Below are positions 1 through 11,797 of a stretch of 64,000 nucleotides of DNA, one piece after another. The position numbers and the translations under genes were made by a program. The notes beneath the pieces were generated by a model. It was not told the DNA's origin. It worked only from the letters and a program-made list of their open reading frames with translations, and ran no database searches. Position 1 is the stretch's first letter. Every line of letters starts with the position of its first letter. Origin of the DNA: Akanthomyces muscarius (lineage: Eukaryota; Ascomycota; Sordariomycetes; Hypocreales; Cordycipitaceae); contig NC_079241.1 in NCBI RefSeq assembly GCF_028009165.1, forward strand, positions 3,720,001 to 3,784,000, written 5' to 3'.

Positions 1-2
1 CC

Positions 3-2216
3 GAAGTGCTGGGTGTCTTTGACTCGATGACGAAAAGCGAAGACTTGCCTATGATGGACCCAAGTGACATAATTACCACGCCACTGCTTAAGCATCAGAA
101 GCAGGGTCTTTACTTCATGACAACTCGCGAGTCCTCCAATGCCCAAGATGACAATAAGGAGGGTCTGGTATCTTTTTGGCAGACTAAACTTGGACCGAAC
201 GGCCAGAAGTTTTATTTCAATGTCATTACCGGCCATCATCAGAAAGCGCCACCACCGGAGACCAAAGGTGGCATCCTGGCCGACATGATGGGACTTGGCA
301 AGACTCTCAGTATTCTGTCTCTCTTGGCGACAACCACCGAGCACGCTCGGCAGTGGGAGACCAAATCGCCCGTGCAGCCCTCTCCTGTGGAACCCAAGGC
401 TGTTAGCAGAAACGACATTCTTGGCGGTAACCAACCGTCTCTTGGCTTGACTGCTGTGACCAGAAATTCACGAGCTACATTGATCGTATGCCCTCTCAGC
501 ACAGTCACCAATTGGGAGGAGCAGGTGAAGCAGCACGTTAAGTCTGGCGCTTTAAATGTGCATATTTACCACGGCCCAAGCCGCATCAGAGATGCTGCAA
601 AGCTTGCGTCCTTTGACGTCGTCGTCACGACCTACGGTTCAGTCTCCAATGAGCTGAGCTCTCGCAAGAGGGGGAAGCACGGTCAGTATCCGTTGGAGGA
701 GATTAGCTGGTTTCGTATCGTTCTTGACGAAGCACATATGATTCGTGAGCAAAGCACTGTCCAGTTCAAAGCCATTTGCCGTCTTCAGTCAGACAGAAAG
801 TGGGCTGTCACTGGCACGCCAGTGCAGAATCGGCTTGACGATCTTGCCGCTCTACTCGCTTTTCTGCGCCTGCATCCTTTTCATGAACGGAGCAAGTTCC
901 ATCGCTATATTGTGGAGCCTTTCAAAGTTTGTGATCCCGAAATTGTTCCAAAGCTGCGTATCCTCGTCGACACAATCACTCTGCGGAGACTCAAGGATAA
1001 GATTGATCTGCCGCCTCGACAAGACCTTGTTGTCAAGCTCGACTTCTCGCACGAGGAGCGCGCTGTCTACGACATGTTTGCTCGAAACGCCCAAGATCGC
1101 GTCAAGGTACTCGCTGGTGCGCGAGACAAGGGACTCGGCGGCAACACCTACATCCACATCCTCAAAGCCATATTGCGACTGCGACTGCTTTGTGCACACG
1201 GCAAGGATCTTCTGAATGAAGCAGACTTGGCTGCTCTTGCCGGCATGTCTGCTGAACTAGCCATCACTATTGATGATGAAGACGAGGATGGACCAGCCCT
1301 TTCCCATCAGAAGGCGCACGAAATGTTCACGCTCATGCAGGACACCAATAACGATGCTTGTATTGAATGTAGCAAGAAGATTGCGGCTAACGATGACTCC
1401 ATGGATAATGAAACCCAAGGAGACATTCTTGGTTACATGACGCCATGCTTCCACGTCATCTGCCGCTCATGCATTGGCAGCTTTGAGCGTCGCGTCAAGT
1501 CTAACGTCCCTGCTGGTTATATTGCAGGCCCTTGCCCCGTATGCAACAGCCAAATCCGTTTTGACTTTGTCGAACTGCGCCGAGAGGATGTGGAGGCCGA
1601 GCATAAGGGTGCTAGCCGTAAATCAAAGACTGGTCCCAAATACACCGATGGCTACAACGGGCCGCATACAAAGACAACGGCCCTTCTAGAAGACCTTCTC
1701 AAGTCGGAAGAAGCAACCAAGGCCAATCCCACTGAGCCGCCGTACAAGTCTGTGGTGTTTTCCGGCTGGACATCGCATCTGGATCTGATCGAGCTTGCCT
1801 TGAGGGCTGCTAGCATTTCCTTTGTCCGGCTCGACGGCACCATGTCGCGCATGGCGCGTACCGCCGCCATGGACAAGTTCCGCGAGGATGACAACGTTCA
1901 TGTTATCCTCGTATCCATCATGGCCGGCGGTCTCGGCCTCAACCTGACGGCCGGCAACAGCGTGTACGTCATGGAACCGCAATTCAACCCGGCCGCGGAG
2001 GCGCAGGCCGTAGACCGCGTGCATCGCCTCGGCCAAAAGCGCCCCGTCAAGACGGTGCGCTACATTATGCGCAACAGCTTCGAAGAGAAGATGGTGGAGC
2101 TGCAAGAGAAGAAGACCAAGCTCGCCAACCTCAGCATGGATAGCCAGAATAGGTCCCTGGACAAGGCCGAGTCGGCGCGGCAGAAACTCATGGACATTCG
2201 CAGCCTCTTCAAGTAA
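3..2216 (+). CDS. Rad5/HLTF-type SNF2 ATPase with RING finger (5' partial)
   Basis: This is a DNA-dependent ATPase of the SNF2 superfamily with an inserted C3HC4-type RING, the layout of Rad5/HLTF (SMARCA3-like) enzymes, which act in the nucleus on stalled forks or chromatin and often as ubiquitin ligases. Counting from codon 6, the Walker A motif (ADMMGLGKT) is near residues 92-100, DEAH near 241, and the RING (CIEC...CPVC) near 452-515, between the two helicase lobes. Motif VI (DRVHRLGQ) is near 670. A tryptophan-containing segment ending in YFNVITG precedes Walker A, as in fungal HLTF-like proteins. The reading frame is open to the window edge and no convincing ATG precedes the conserved region, so the true start and any HIRAN domain lie outside. 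No introns are seen. The stop is TAA at 2214-2216. A ULS1/RAD16-like assignment cannot be excluded without the N-terminus. Confidence 0.9.
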   Translation, partial: EVLGVFDSMTKSEDLPMMDPSDIITTPLLKHQKQGLYFMTTRESSNAQDDNKEGLVSFWQTKLGPNGQKFYFNVITGHHQKAPPPETKGGILADMMGLGKTLSILSLLATTTEHARQWETKSPVQPSPVEPKAVSRNDILGGNQPSLGLTAVTRNSRATLIVCPLSTVTNWEEQVKQHVKSGALNVHIYHGPSRIRDAAKLASFDVVVTTYGSVSNELSSRKRGKHGQYPLEEISWFRIVLDEAHMIREQSTVQFKAICRLQSDRKWAVTGTPVQNRLDDLAALLAFLRLHPFHERSKFHRYIVEPFKVCDPEIVPKLRILVDTITLRRLKDKIDLPPRQDLVVKLDFSHEERAVYDMFARNAQDRVKVLAGARDKGLGGNTYIHILKAILRLRLLCAHGKDLLNEADLAALAGMSAELAITIDDEDEDGPALSHQKAHEMFTLMQDTNNDACIECSKKIAANDDSMDNETQGDILGYMTPCFHVICRSCIGSFERRVKSNVPAGYIAGPCPVCNSQIRFDFVELRREDVEAEHKGASRKSKTGPKYTDGYNGPHTKTTALLEDLLKSEEATKANPTEPPYKSVVFSGWTSHLDLIELALRAASISFVRLDGTMSRMARTAAMDKFREDDNVHVILVSIMAGGLGLNLTAGNSVYVMEPQFNPAAEAQAVDRVHRLGQKRPVKTVRYIMRNSFEEKMVELQEKKTKLANLSMDSQNRSLDKAESARQKLMDIRSLFK

Positions 2217-2917
2217 CCGCAGCAAGTGACGCCAACACATTTTCCCCAACCAATTTACGATCATGGCTTATTTATTGACGTCTTTTTTCTCTTGAGACTT
2301 TTACGACCACTTATCAACTGATTGGCTACCATGCTACTCGGCGCAGATTTGGAGAATTGGATTCGGGTTTCATTGGTTATTTTCGCACTCTTAATTTCGG
2401 ATCTCTTCTTCTTTTTCCCTATTCGTTATCCAAGGCGCACTTCAACTCGCACGACGACAAGACAAGATGATTTTTATACCCAACTCTCACGAGCATGACG
2501 TTTCTCTTCCTCTCTTATTTCTTTTGTTTCTTGCTGTTAAATATTCATATACATGCCCACGCATCTCTCTGCAAGGAGAACATTCCTATCTGTTATTCTT
2601 TTTCTTTCTTCTCCTTCTTTTTACTCTTGGCAAAAGGGGACATGGTATGGCGTTGGACAGAGGCGGCAAATAGCTCAGTTTCACGACGCATTTTTAGTAT
2701 TCTATGCAACATCATCTCACATCTCGGAGAATTGTCACTAGGCCTTGATTTAATCATGTTGTCGCATGTATTCATTCAGTCATTCATTTAGTCACCTAGC
2801 AAATGTCGCCCAGGGAGGCAGGCTGCCACAGGCACCTGCGGTCCAGCAATACAACGCAAGAGACACCCCGAAGATGCCTTGATGGTCTTTCTCTTCTTCT
2901 TCTTCTTCCTCCTCCAT
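2217..2917. other. Intergenic, convergent 3' ends
   Basis: This stretch separates the 3' ends of the SNF2 and GCP2 genes. It is rich in T and pyrimidine runs, especially 2570-2640 and 2887-2915, as expected for 3' UTR and polyadenylation sequence on both strands. Short open frames here encode only Phe/Leu/Ser-rich low-complexity peptides and are not credible genes. Confidence 0.6.
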
Positions 2918-5819
2918 CTAGCCCGCCCGATTCGCGTTAGATACATCATCGGCCCTTAACCCAGTGAATTCCGTGCCCTGATTCACGGTACTGAGGCGCG
3001 CGCACAGGCTCAGAAGCACCACCGTCTCCGTTGCCGCATAGTGGTTGAGCGCGTCGAGCAGGATTTGCAGGTGGCGGCTAAAGCTGTGTTCCCACTCGTT
3101 GATCATCTTGTTGATCTCGTGGAAGCGCTCCTCGACGGACTGCATCGGGGCGTCTGCATCCTTGCTGCCGCTTCGGCTGGCCGCGGCAGCCCGGTCGGCC
3201 TGGAAGCGGCGCCACTGCATATTGGTCATGCCGGGTGGCTTGACACCGCCCGCGAGGTCTGGGTCGACATGGTCGAGCTCATTGGTGAGCCATTTGGTGT
3301 AGTTGGTAAACATGGTGCATGTCAGTATCAATTTGGCGTGAACCTATCAGTCGGCCAAGTTAGTGTCTCAAAATATCTTGAAGAGAAAAAAGCGAGCGCC
3401 ATACCTTGAGTAGTTTGCTGTTCGTCAGCATGCATTCCTTGAGGCACGTGTCCAGGAAGTCAACATGGTCCTGCATAAGCTCATCTACGGTTCGGCTAGA
3501 ACCTGACGACTGCTTCCCGTTTTCAGCCCCCTCGTTTAGCCGCGACATGAACTTGGACCAGTTGGGCTCAATGACCTCTGCCGTGCAGAAATACAGCAGC
3601 TGCTGAACCCAGGTGAGCATGCGCGCTCGCATCGTCCACATGCGCCGCTTCCATCGCTCGATCTCGCGGTTGGAGCTCTTGTGCGACCAACTCGCGCCTC
3701 GGGTGTGTACGTGCCACGTGGAGGACAGCTGCGATTCGAGATAGCGCAGGGAGAAGAGGTAACGGAACAGAGCTTGGTAACGCCATATGGTCTTGCGGCT
3801 AATGACGAGCGATACGGGAAAGGGCACGACATAGTCGAACTGCAGCGACGTGTAGCCAGTTGCGTTTTTATCCGCCTTGACGGCTTGGCTAGTCAGCGGT
3901 TGCAGGGCCTCGCCCTTCTCGATACCCGTAATGTTGACGACGTCCTGCAGAGATTTGATGAGAGTGACTTCATTCATTTCCACCTTGACATCCTCTTTGA
4001 AAGGATCGAGGGAGACGACGCTGCCCGGCTGTCGCAGGATCAGGTCGAGCAGATACTGGAGCTTGCCAGTGTTGACTGCCTTGGCATTTTTGCGCAGCTC
4101 TGGGTGGCCAAGCTCCATAAAGTGCGAAAAGTAGTCGGAGGGGTTGAGAAAGAAGTAGTGCTTGAGCGAGCGCAAGCGCGCAGGCAAGGCGTGGCTTGTG
4201 AGGAGGAGCTGCATGAGTGATTCGTTGGCATGCGCATATGCGCTGTTGACATTTTCCAGGAGACGGTTGTCGTCGAACGTAGTCGGCACATCGGAGACGA
4301 CTTTGCTAACGTCGACGCCGCCACACTCGCGTACGACATTGAGATACTTGCCTGCCAGCAGGACTTTCTCTTTGACGCCTTCGAGCTGTGGGGGTACGTT
4401 TTTATCTCTAATAGTGTAGCGTCGTTCCCAGTACTCGTCTGTATAGTCCTGCTCCAGTGTCTCACGTTTAATGCTTTTCTGCTCCTTAATCAGAAACTCA
4501 GAGTGCGGGTCACGAATAGCGCCATGGTGTAGCCACTCATTGAGCATGCTCATATATGGCTTACTGGCGTCGCGTAGTAATGATGTCAGAAGCTCCCGAG
4601 CGGCTGGATCTCCAGCCATCGACTCGAGGCGCTGCGTTACCAAGCGCAGCACAACACCGCCTTTGCAAAGCTTCTTTTCCGACATTTTTCCAGGCGTGAG
4701 GTTACCGCCCTCTGTCAGACGCTCCAAGACCTTGTCGAAGTCCTCCATGCTTTCATCGTCGTCGTCGCTATCGTCATCGAGGAGGCCATTCTTCTGTAGC
4801 AGCTTTTGTGCCAGTGAATATAGCTGGAGCATCAAGTGACTGGTTGGAAGAGTATGGATATTCAGCACATGTACTGTAAATGTGTTGCTGGTGAGAAATT
4901 GTGTTTCCAGCTCAGAAATCATGACAATGTAATCTTGGAGGTATTTCCGAACGGCGGCGCATAAGGCGTGGTTGACGGCGCCGAATTCTTCGCGGCTCTG
5001 AACATCGACAAATGCTTCGAGGGCAGAATAATAAGTGGCCATTTTGAGCATCGAAGCTGCCAGATCGTGTAAGCTCGGATCGAGACCGGGCAGTATGCGG
5101 AAATTCGGGCCAGAGAGCCGATCTCGTTCCTCTCTCGGGTTGTATCCTTTGTCAAAACGAATATATTGCCCTTCGTAGCCCATGAACACGAACAACAAAT
5201 CTTCAACGATAACCGCTTCTTGCACAGCGAGGGATAGTTCGGCCAAGGGTGTCGGCTGCGGAGCATTAGGCACTGTAGAAGCTAGAGGCGGGATCGAGAC
5301 TCGTGATGCCAACGGCGCTGTTGTATGAGGGCGCAACGTGACTTCGGGGTTCCATGGTACTGTGCAAAGAGAAAGAGCTATTAGACCTTGTTTCGGTTTC
5401 CCTCTCTGGTTTGGAGGCGCAAGCATACCTTGAGCTACCTCTGGTTTCGGATCTCGGGGCCGTCTAGGGGAAGCTGCAGACTTGCGGTCGCCTGGGGCAC
5501 TGCGGCGCTGTATCTTCTCGGGGCTTGCCGTCCGCAGCACTATTCGGTCGGCGTGGGTCTCATAAGTGCGCTCCGTGACCTTGCGCTGCTCTTCGTAGCG
5601 CCTCTCCTCGGTGGTGGCCATGCTGATGGGGCGAGGGTTCCCCGAGGCAGAGCGCTTATGCCCCAGACTCGCTTGGAAGCTGCCCGAGGGCGGCGGGCCA
5701 TTCCTGCCTTCTTGTCGTTCGCGCTTGCTGCCATGCCCGCCGGCGTTGCTGCTGGCCATGCGGGGTGTTTCGTCGCCGTGCCCGTTTGCGCGATTCGAAG
5801 CTCTCGATGCGCCAGACAT
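2918..5819 (-). CDS. Gamma-tubulin complex component GCP2 (Spc97/Alp4 family)
   Basis: Component of the gamma-tubulin complex that nucleates microtubules at the spindle pole body. The GRIP1 region includes EDLLFVFMGYEGQYIRF, and the GRIP2 region includes KHYFFLNPSDYFSHFMELG, both GCP2-like rather than GCP3-like. The model has three exons: 5819-5429, 5359-3405 and 3343-2918, giving 923 residues. Intron 5360-5428 (GTATGC to TTGCACAG) is 69 nt without an in-frame stop. Intron 3344-3404 (GTATGG, branch ACTAAC, acceptor GATAG) joins SKLLK to VHAKLILTC and restores the conserved C-terminal helix. The start was put at the ATG at 5819 (MSGASRAS); an in-frame ATG at 5909 would add 30 residues that look non-conserved. 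The N-terminal 150 residues are charged, Arg-rich and probably disordered. The gene is divergent from the proteasome alpha5 gene. Confidence 0.92.
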
Positions 5820-6671
5820 TGCACTGATGGGATTCGTGTATAAAAATACAGAATGATTCGTTAATGGCGCACTGCGTACGAGGCACCGCAGCAGCGCTTT
5901 GCGATGCACATGAGCGCGCGTGGGGTATCTAAACGTAAAACGAACAAGGATTCAAACGCGAGGTTTTGGTGGTGTATACTGGCAGTCGCAGCATCACGTC
6001 CCACCAAGAACGAGACGCGACTGGGGTCTCTCCAGCTGCCTAACGAGGGCGTTGCTGGTGGGGTTGCTTCACTGTAGGCTATGGCACGTCGGTAAGTTTA
6101 CAGTGGCCAGCCTCTCACCCTTGCTTGTTACCACGCGGTTCTGCGGATTAACTAGGGCCCGGATCGCGGGAGCTTCCCAGTGCCGCTTTCGCAGAGTTGA
6201 ATAGCTGTGCAAAGCTGTTCACAGAGCTGCTGAAAGGGTTCTTGGAAGTTATTTTTCTAACCGTCTTTAAGAGAGACATATTTGAAGAAAAAAAAAGACT
6301 CTGTTGCAAGCTTTGCTTTCCTCATCGCTCAATGCGCGAAGAAGCTAACTCTCATCTTCACTATTGTTGCTGGTTGCACAACGCTCTATAGCAGCATCGA
6401 AGCTAACCTAAAAGGGGGACCAAGCACCAGAGGGCTGCGTAGGCTCAATTGCCTAGCTTACCACTTCCGCCGTCGCTGCGGTCACAGAGCTTCAGCCTGG
6501 CCGTTTCCCGCGACCACAACCATCCCATCGACGAATCCCCATCTCCTCTTTGCAACTCTACCGCCGGCAGTCTGCTTTCTCGTCGAATTGCACGACAATC
6601 CCCGTTCCTCCTTGACCAAGAATACCTGTCCTCTTTTTTAGCGTGGCGATAGATCCCAATTCCCGCCCAAC
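5820..6671. promoter_or_regulatory. Divergent promoter region GCP2 / proteasome alpha5
   Basis: The two start codons lie 852 bp apart and point away from each other, so this interval must hold both promoters and both 5' leaders. The part nearest the alpha5 gene (about 6470-6660) is C/T-rich, a common feature of fungal 5' leaders. No coding sequence or RNA gene was recognised. Confidence 0.55.
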
Positions 6672-7578
6672 ATGTTCATGTCAAGATCAGAATACGGCAA
6701 GCTATCTCCCCATCTTCCTCTGTCGCGTTCCTGGCAGCGCGGCACAAACCTACTTGAAAGATAGCCCTCGAACTAACCTGTGACATACGCGCAGACCGAG
6801 GCATCAATACCTTCTCCCCCGAAGGCCGCCTCTTCCAGGTCGAATACTCCCTCGAGGCCATCAAGCTCGGCTCCACGGCCATCGGCGTCGCCACCTCCGA
6901 GGGCGTCATCCTCGGCGTCGAGAAGCGCGTCACTTCCACCCTGCTCGAGACCTCGTCGGTCGAGAAGATTGTCGAGATTGACCGCCACATTGGCTGCGCC
7001 ATGTCGGGCCTCCAGGCCGACGCCCGCTCCATGATTGAGCACGCCCGCGTCGAGTGCCAGAACCACCACTTCAACTACAACGAGCCCCTCGGCGTCGAGA
7101 GCACGACCCAGGCCATCTGTGACCTGGCCCTACGCTTCGGCGAGGGCGCCGACGGCGAGGAGACTATCATGAGCAGGCCCTTTGGCGTCGCCCTGCTCAT
7201 CGCCGGCCACGACGAGAACGGCCCCCAGCTGTTCCACGCGGAGCCTAGCGGTACCTTTTACCGATATGATGCCAAGGCCATCGGCTCAGGCTCCGAGGGT
7301 GCCCAGGCCGAACTTCAGAACGAATACCACAAGGTACGTCTTATCCCCCACCAGCTCTTCCACCAGCATTGTTGATAGAATGCGCTAATCTATTTGCCTT
7401 GCAGTCCCTGACTATTGTCGATGCCGAGACCCTCGTCTTGAAAACTCTCAAGCAAGTCATGGAGGAAAAGCTCGACTCCAAAAACGTCCAGCTCGCCAGT
7501 GTCACCAAGGAAAAGGGCTTTAGAATATACACAGATGAGGAAATGGCCGCCGTCGTCGAGCGACTACCAGCAAACTAA
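6672..7578 (+). CDS. PUP2: 20S proteasome subunit alpha type-5
   Basis: Alpha-ring subunit of the 20S proteasome core, cytosolic and nuclear. The N-terminal proteasome alpha signature [19 protein letters not shown] is intact, followed by [12 protein letters not shown], and the C-terminus ends VVERLPAN. There are three exons: 6672-6696, 6795-7333 and 7405-7578, giving 245 residues, normal for alpha5. The second intron (7334-7404) is GTACGT...TTGCAG. The first intron (6697-6794) begins GCAAGC, not GT. The junction is fixed by the invariant Tyr-Asp-Arg (TAC G|AC CGA) and there is no usable GT nearby, so this is a GC-AG intron with a CTAAC branch site about 20 nt before the acceptor. A second in-frame ATG follows two codons after the first. 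The gene converges with the Zn2Cys6 gene. Confidence 0.96.
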
Positions 7579-7909
7579 ACGAAATGGCACTGTATTTATA
7601 GAATTAGAGCTAGCTTTGATATCACGATTGCTTGCTCCAGCAAATGAAACCCAGAACACCCTTGCCAGTAGTTTGTATCCCTCATTTACGTCAATCAGCT
7701 CCGCTTTTACATGGCCGCCGAAAGCCCCCATCAATATAGAGGTAATAGTTTGATAAAGACAAGAATATCTTTGAAACTCAAGCGCACCTTGCTTGGAGGT
7801 GTGGCTGCTGCTTTCCTTCCCAGGATCAGCTATAATTGCAAGATGGCATCCTCTGCCCATCCACACACAGTTTTTATTCGATTCCCAAAATAAACAACAG
7901 TTGTTGCCG
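7579..7909. other. Intergenic, convergent 3' ends
   Basis: This is a 331-bp spacer between the stop codons of the proteasome alpha5 gene and the Zn2Cys6 regulator. It probably holds the two 3' UTRs. No gene or RNA was recognised. Confidence 0.5.
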
Positions 7910-10840
7910 CTACGTGCGATCATCTCGTAGCTCAAGGCGAGCCATATCTTCTTCTGCAGCTAACAGTCCAAGTGCAAATTGGGCCCTGTCAGCTCTCGCT
8001 AGCACAATTCGCTTGTCGCCTTCTTTTTCAAAGACTTCATCGAGACGCCTGGCAGTCCGCCACACCGACTGTGCATGCTCTTCCACAGTATTATTGCTGC
8101 TTTCGTATGGAGGACCACGGCCCATCTGAGCTGCCTTCTTCCACACAGCCTCGCAGCCGGTGGCAATTTGCTTCGCTGATTGCCATCCTGTGTATTGGGC
8201 GACGTCCGACATTCTTCGAATAAGCCAGTGTCGTTGACTGTCTATTTGATACTGGATAGTGTTAGTCAAAGTATACCCACAGGCTGCCGAAATCATCGCC
8301 ACAGTCATCTTACCTGTACGCCAGCCACAAACAAACAGAAGGAGCACTCAATTAGTGCTGCAACAAGCAGAGGGTCCGGGGTCGACCTGGGGCTGTCTGC
8401 CCAAAGTCCAGAGGCGATGCGTCCAATTTGGTTCGCATATGTTGCCGTGTCCTTGGCGGCCATCCCTGCTGCCTGCATAGCTGCTGGCGGCATATGTGGA
8501 TGGGCTCTATGAAGATGAATCAGGCCCATATAGTAGTTCATCCATACGCCAGAGATGGAGTAAGTTCGGTACTGGACAGCGAGTCCGAAGGGAGACTCTC
8601 GTCTGTCCGCGTATTCGGGGCTTAGCGGCCGAAAGTCTGGTCCAAAGCTATCCTTGAGGGCTTCGAAAGCTTCCTTAATGCTTTCCCACTCTTCAAGGGC
8701 TGCATCAAGCTTGGCACGAGGATCCGAATCGTCGGATTGCTCGCTTTGAGGGGAAACCTGGCGGGGTGGACTAAATCCCATGGGCGTTTGGAAAGCTCCC
8801 TGAACAGGAATAATGCCTGGAAATGGCGGTGGTGTGTTCCCGGAGGACGGGCCCGGCGGAGCTGTAAACGCTCGGCGCTTTCTTCCCAGATCTTTGGCAG
8901 CAAAACTCGCGACGCGCCCAAGTAGTAAAATTAAATGGTCGTACGTGCCAAAGCTGAAGGAAGGTATTCATTAGTATTATCTCTGTGTCGATGAGCAATA
9001 ATAACGTACATCTGTCCAAACTTTGCCACAGGCGCCCGGGGAGGAATTTGCGACCATTCTTTGTAGTCCATACTAAGTGTTATTAGCGGGTTGCTCGTCC
9101 GTCTCTACCGCAAACAACTCACAAAAGTTTGGTGCCGCCGAGTATACTCTGGTACACGTCCATTTTGCAGAACCACCAATATAAGTCGGAGAGATTTTCG
9201 AAATTTTCAATATCTTGCCCTGTGACGTCCTGTAGGCCATCCATGTCTCCCTCATATTCCTCGAGCCCGTAGTCCTCGGCGTAAATCGGACTACCGGTGA
9301 TAGTTCGAAGGAGCTCATAGTCTAATTTCTCCTGCTCTTTCGGCAGAAATGTCGGATCACTCAGTGAACGTTGTCGCTCCGATTGCCGTCGCTTTGGCAA
9401 GCAGCGCCGCGCTTGAGCTCGTAATGGTATCTCTCGAAGCAAGATGCTCGCACCATTGAGATGCTTGCACCAGTTTTTGTGATCAGCCATCCAGACCTCA
9501 AAGTATCCTAATAGTAAAGTCGCTGCAATCGTAGCTAAATGCGTCCTGCGGGAAGGAGAGTTAACATTTCTTGCTACACGTCTGATAGCTCTCGAGTAAT
9601 GTCGTATGGCGGCGACGTGGGTCTGTCCTTGTATTCTGGCGAGTTGGAAGCTCGCCAGCGCGAGCATCGCGTGCAACAAGCCCGGATGGTGAAATGCAAT
9701 GACCGGTAGCGTATCTGTGAGTTTTGCGGTCAGGTATCATCATCTGTACCGATACGAGGAGGAACTTACAGGCCCAAAGATTGTGTCCCTTAGAGTGAAA
9801 CTCTTGTTTCTCCACCGGGTCGCAAGGGTGGCGCTCGTACATGGAAATAGTCGGGCTGGTAATATTCAGGAAGTAAGAAAATACGGTTATTTCGCCCTGA
9901 TTGCGCAGCTCTGAATTTGCTGGCGAATCCATATAGGAGAACAGGGCTCCGCATTGGGCGAAAAAGTCGTACTTCCTTGCATCGGCTCGTGCCCCATTCC
10001 ATGTCTTGGTGAGTGTTTGTAGGCCACGAGAATTTGCAGCTTCTATCAGTCCGTCATCGGATATTGACATGGCATCGTCGTCTTCGTCGTCATAATGGGA
10101 AACGTGATGACCGACCGGTTCTGGTATTGGTGGAACAACTATGGCATAAGGCAAAACAAGCTCATCTTGCCAATTCGCCTGGTTTGGCCTTGCATGGCTG
10201 GCCACAACTGGCATGCCATTTCCGTAGTCGGGCGCCATGAGAGGATTAGGGAGCATCGGTGGTGGCTCCAATGATTCAGCACAATTGTAGTTGTTGAAGT
10301 CGAAGTACTGCGACTGGAGTGTTGATATGGCTGGCTGTTGGGAGAAAAACACATCTTCGGACATGCCCATCCGCATATCATGCCGAGCCGAGTGTCCTGG
10401 ATGAATGGGTGGTCGAGGGGCAATTGGGGTCAATGAGGGCCGCATGCCAGATCGAGCGAACTGGGCATGCATACTTCCAATGTCACCTGCATGATTTCCG
10501 CCGTAGCCCGAGGACTGGAACGGTCCCTGAGAAGCGCTCAGGGGTTCCTTAAAAACCACTCTAGGGTTATATCCTTCGCAGACACGTTTGGATTTGATGC
10601 AATTGGCACACGTGGGTCGGCCCTCGTCGCATTTGATGCGTCTTCTGCGGCACGCTGTGTAGGAGGTCAGCATCTAGCAAGAAACGGTGCGTAAATCAAT
10701 GGAGAATTTGTACTTAGACAGCCTGTTTTGGTTCTCTTGCGAACGTTTGGCTTCTTGTTGGGATCATCATGGCCACTGCCTTGCCTGTCCGAGGCTTCAG
10801 AAACACCGTGAGGGACCCTGGCTTTCAAGGCAGTCTCCAT
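7910..10840 (-). CDS. Zn2Cys6 fungal-type transcription factor
   Basis: Nuclear binuclear-zinc-cluster regulator of 882 residues, rebuilt from six exons: 10840-10714, 10654-9770, 9714-9123, 9072-9010, 8953-8314 and 8251-7910. The zinc cluster begins GCLTCRRRRIKCDEGRPTC and has the canonical spacing C-x2-C-x6-C-x6-C-x2-C-x6-C. An intron (10655-10713) splits it between the first two cysteines, so exon 1 supplies the first Cys and a basic stretch (KKPNVRKRTKT). The remaining introns all have GT-AG ends and are 50-62 nt. The body resembles the Fungal_trans_2 type regulatory region (FHHPGLLHAMLALASFQLA; FGTYDHLILLLGRVASF). A five-codon upstream ATG frame lies at 10963-10946 if the leader extends that far. 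Similar proteins occur widely in Pezizomycotina, but I cannot name the target pathway. The upstream 3 kb is gene-free. Confidence 0.9.
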
Positions 10841-11797
10841 GCCGTGCTGGTTTGTAGTACGTCTCCCGGGAGGTTATGCTGGAGACGATGCTTTGAGCCA
10901 AATGGTTCCAAATCGTGCAGTGTACGTGGCCAATATAGTCTTGTATCACTTGAAGAGGGGCATTTTGGAGCGTCCGCAAAGAATGGCGAAAGGATGAAAA
11001 GGCAAGGACGGTCTCGAGTTGATATGTTCAACGCTAGGTTGTAGAATGTTCTGTTGAAGTCTGAAAGAGATGCGGAATGGTGTGTTGGGGAGAGGCTGTG
11101 GAGAATTGTGAGCAAACGAAGAACAGATGCATGAGGAAAAGGCGGCGCTGTCCGACCCTCCGGTTGCCAATGGACAAGCACAGCAGGATTAATGTGCAAC
11201 GACAACGGTGTAACTCGAAGGCCAAGATAGGTAGAGACAAGAGTATAGGTAGCGTCGAGCTGAAGATGCAGAGGGCAGGTCGGACGGCTGAGCCTACCTC
11301 GCGATGCAAAGCTTGCTCCAGGTACGGGATGTCCGGTTGGACTTGACCGTCAGGGAAACTGAAAGCTTTGCTGGAAATTTCTCCGTGAATGTGAGCCAAG
11401 AGGAAGTCGAATGTCTAAATGGCAGGATGCTTTTCAAAGATTGTCTCGTAGCATAAAAGGACAAGAGCGAGCAGGGACAGCAATCGGTGGTTGCAAGTGT
11501 CAGTGGGGACGGAGCTTCCAGTGCGTGTCCCAGGGCGTCCAGGGCACGAAGGAAAGTGAGCGACAAGTGGGCGGACCAATATTGAGAGAGCCAGCTGGCG
11601 TGTGAGGCGCGGCGATGGATATCGAAACGGCGAGAAGGCGTGCCAATGGCGAGAGGAGCAGTGATGAAGAAGGTGAAGCGGTGGCTTTCAGACCGACCCA
11701 GAGCAGAGATACGTAGGTAGATGAAGAGCTGCAGAAGGGCCGAGGGCGGGTGGGATGAGAGATTGCCCCTCCAAAAGGGCCAGTGAGGGTCTTGAAT

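Noticed and set aside
2467..2791. Small frames encoding very hydrophobic Phe/Leu-rich peptides
   Set aside because: They arise from T-rich 3' UTR sequence between convergent genes and are not membrane proteins with normal composition.
10797..10979. 60-codon frame overlapping the Zn2Cys6 start, considered as a long uORF
   Set aside because: It has no ATG; only a separate five-codon ATG frame lies upstream, noted with the gene.
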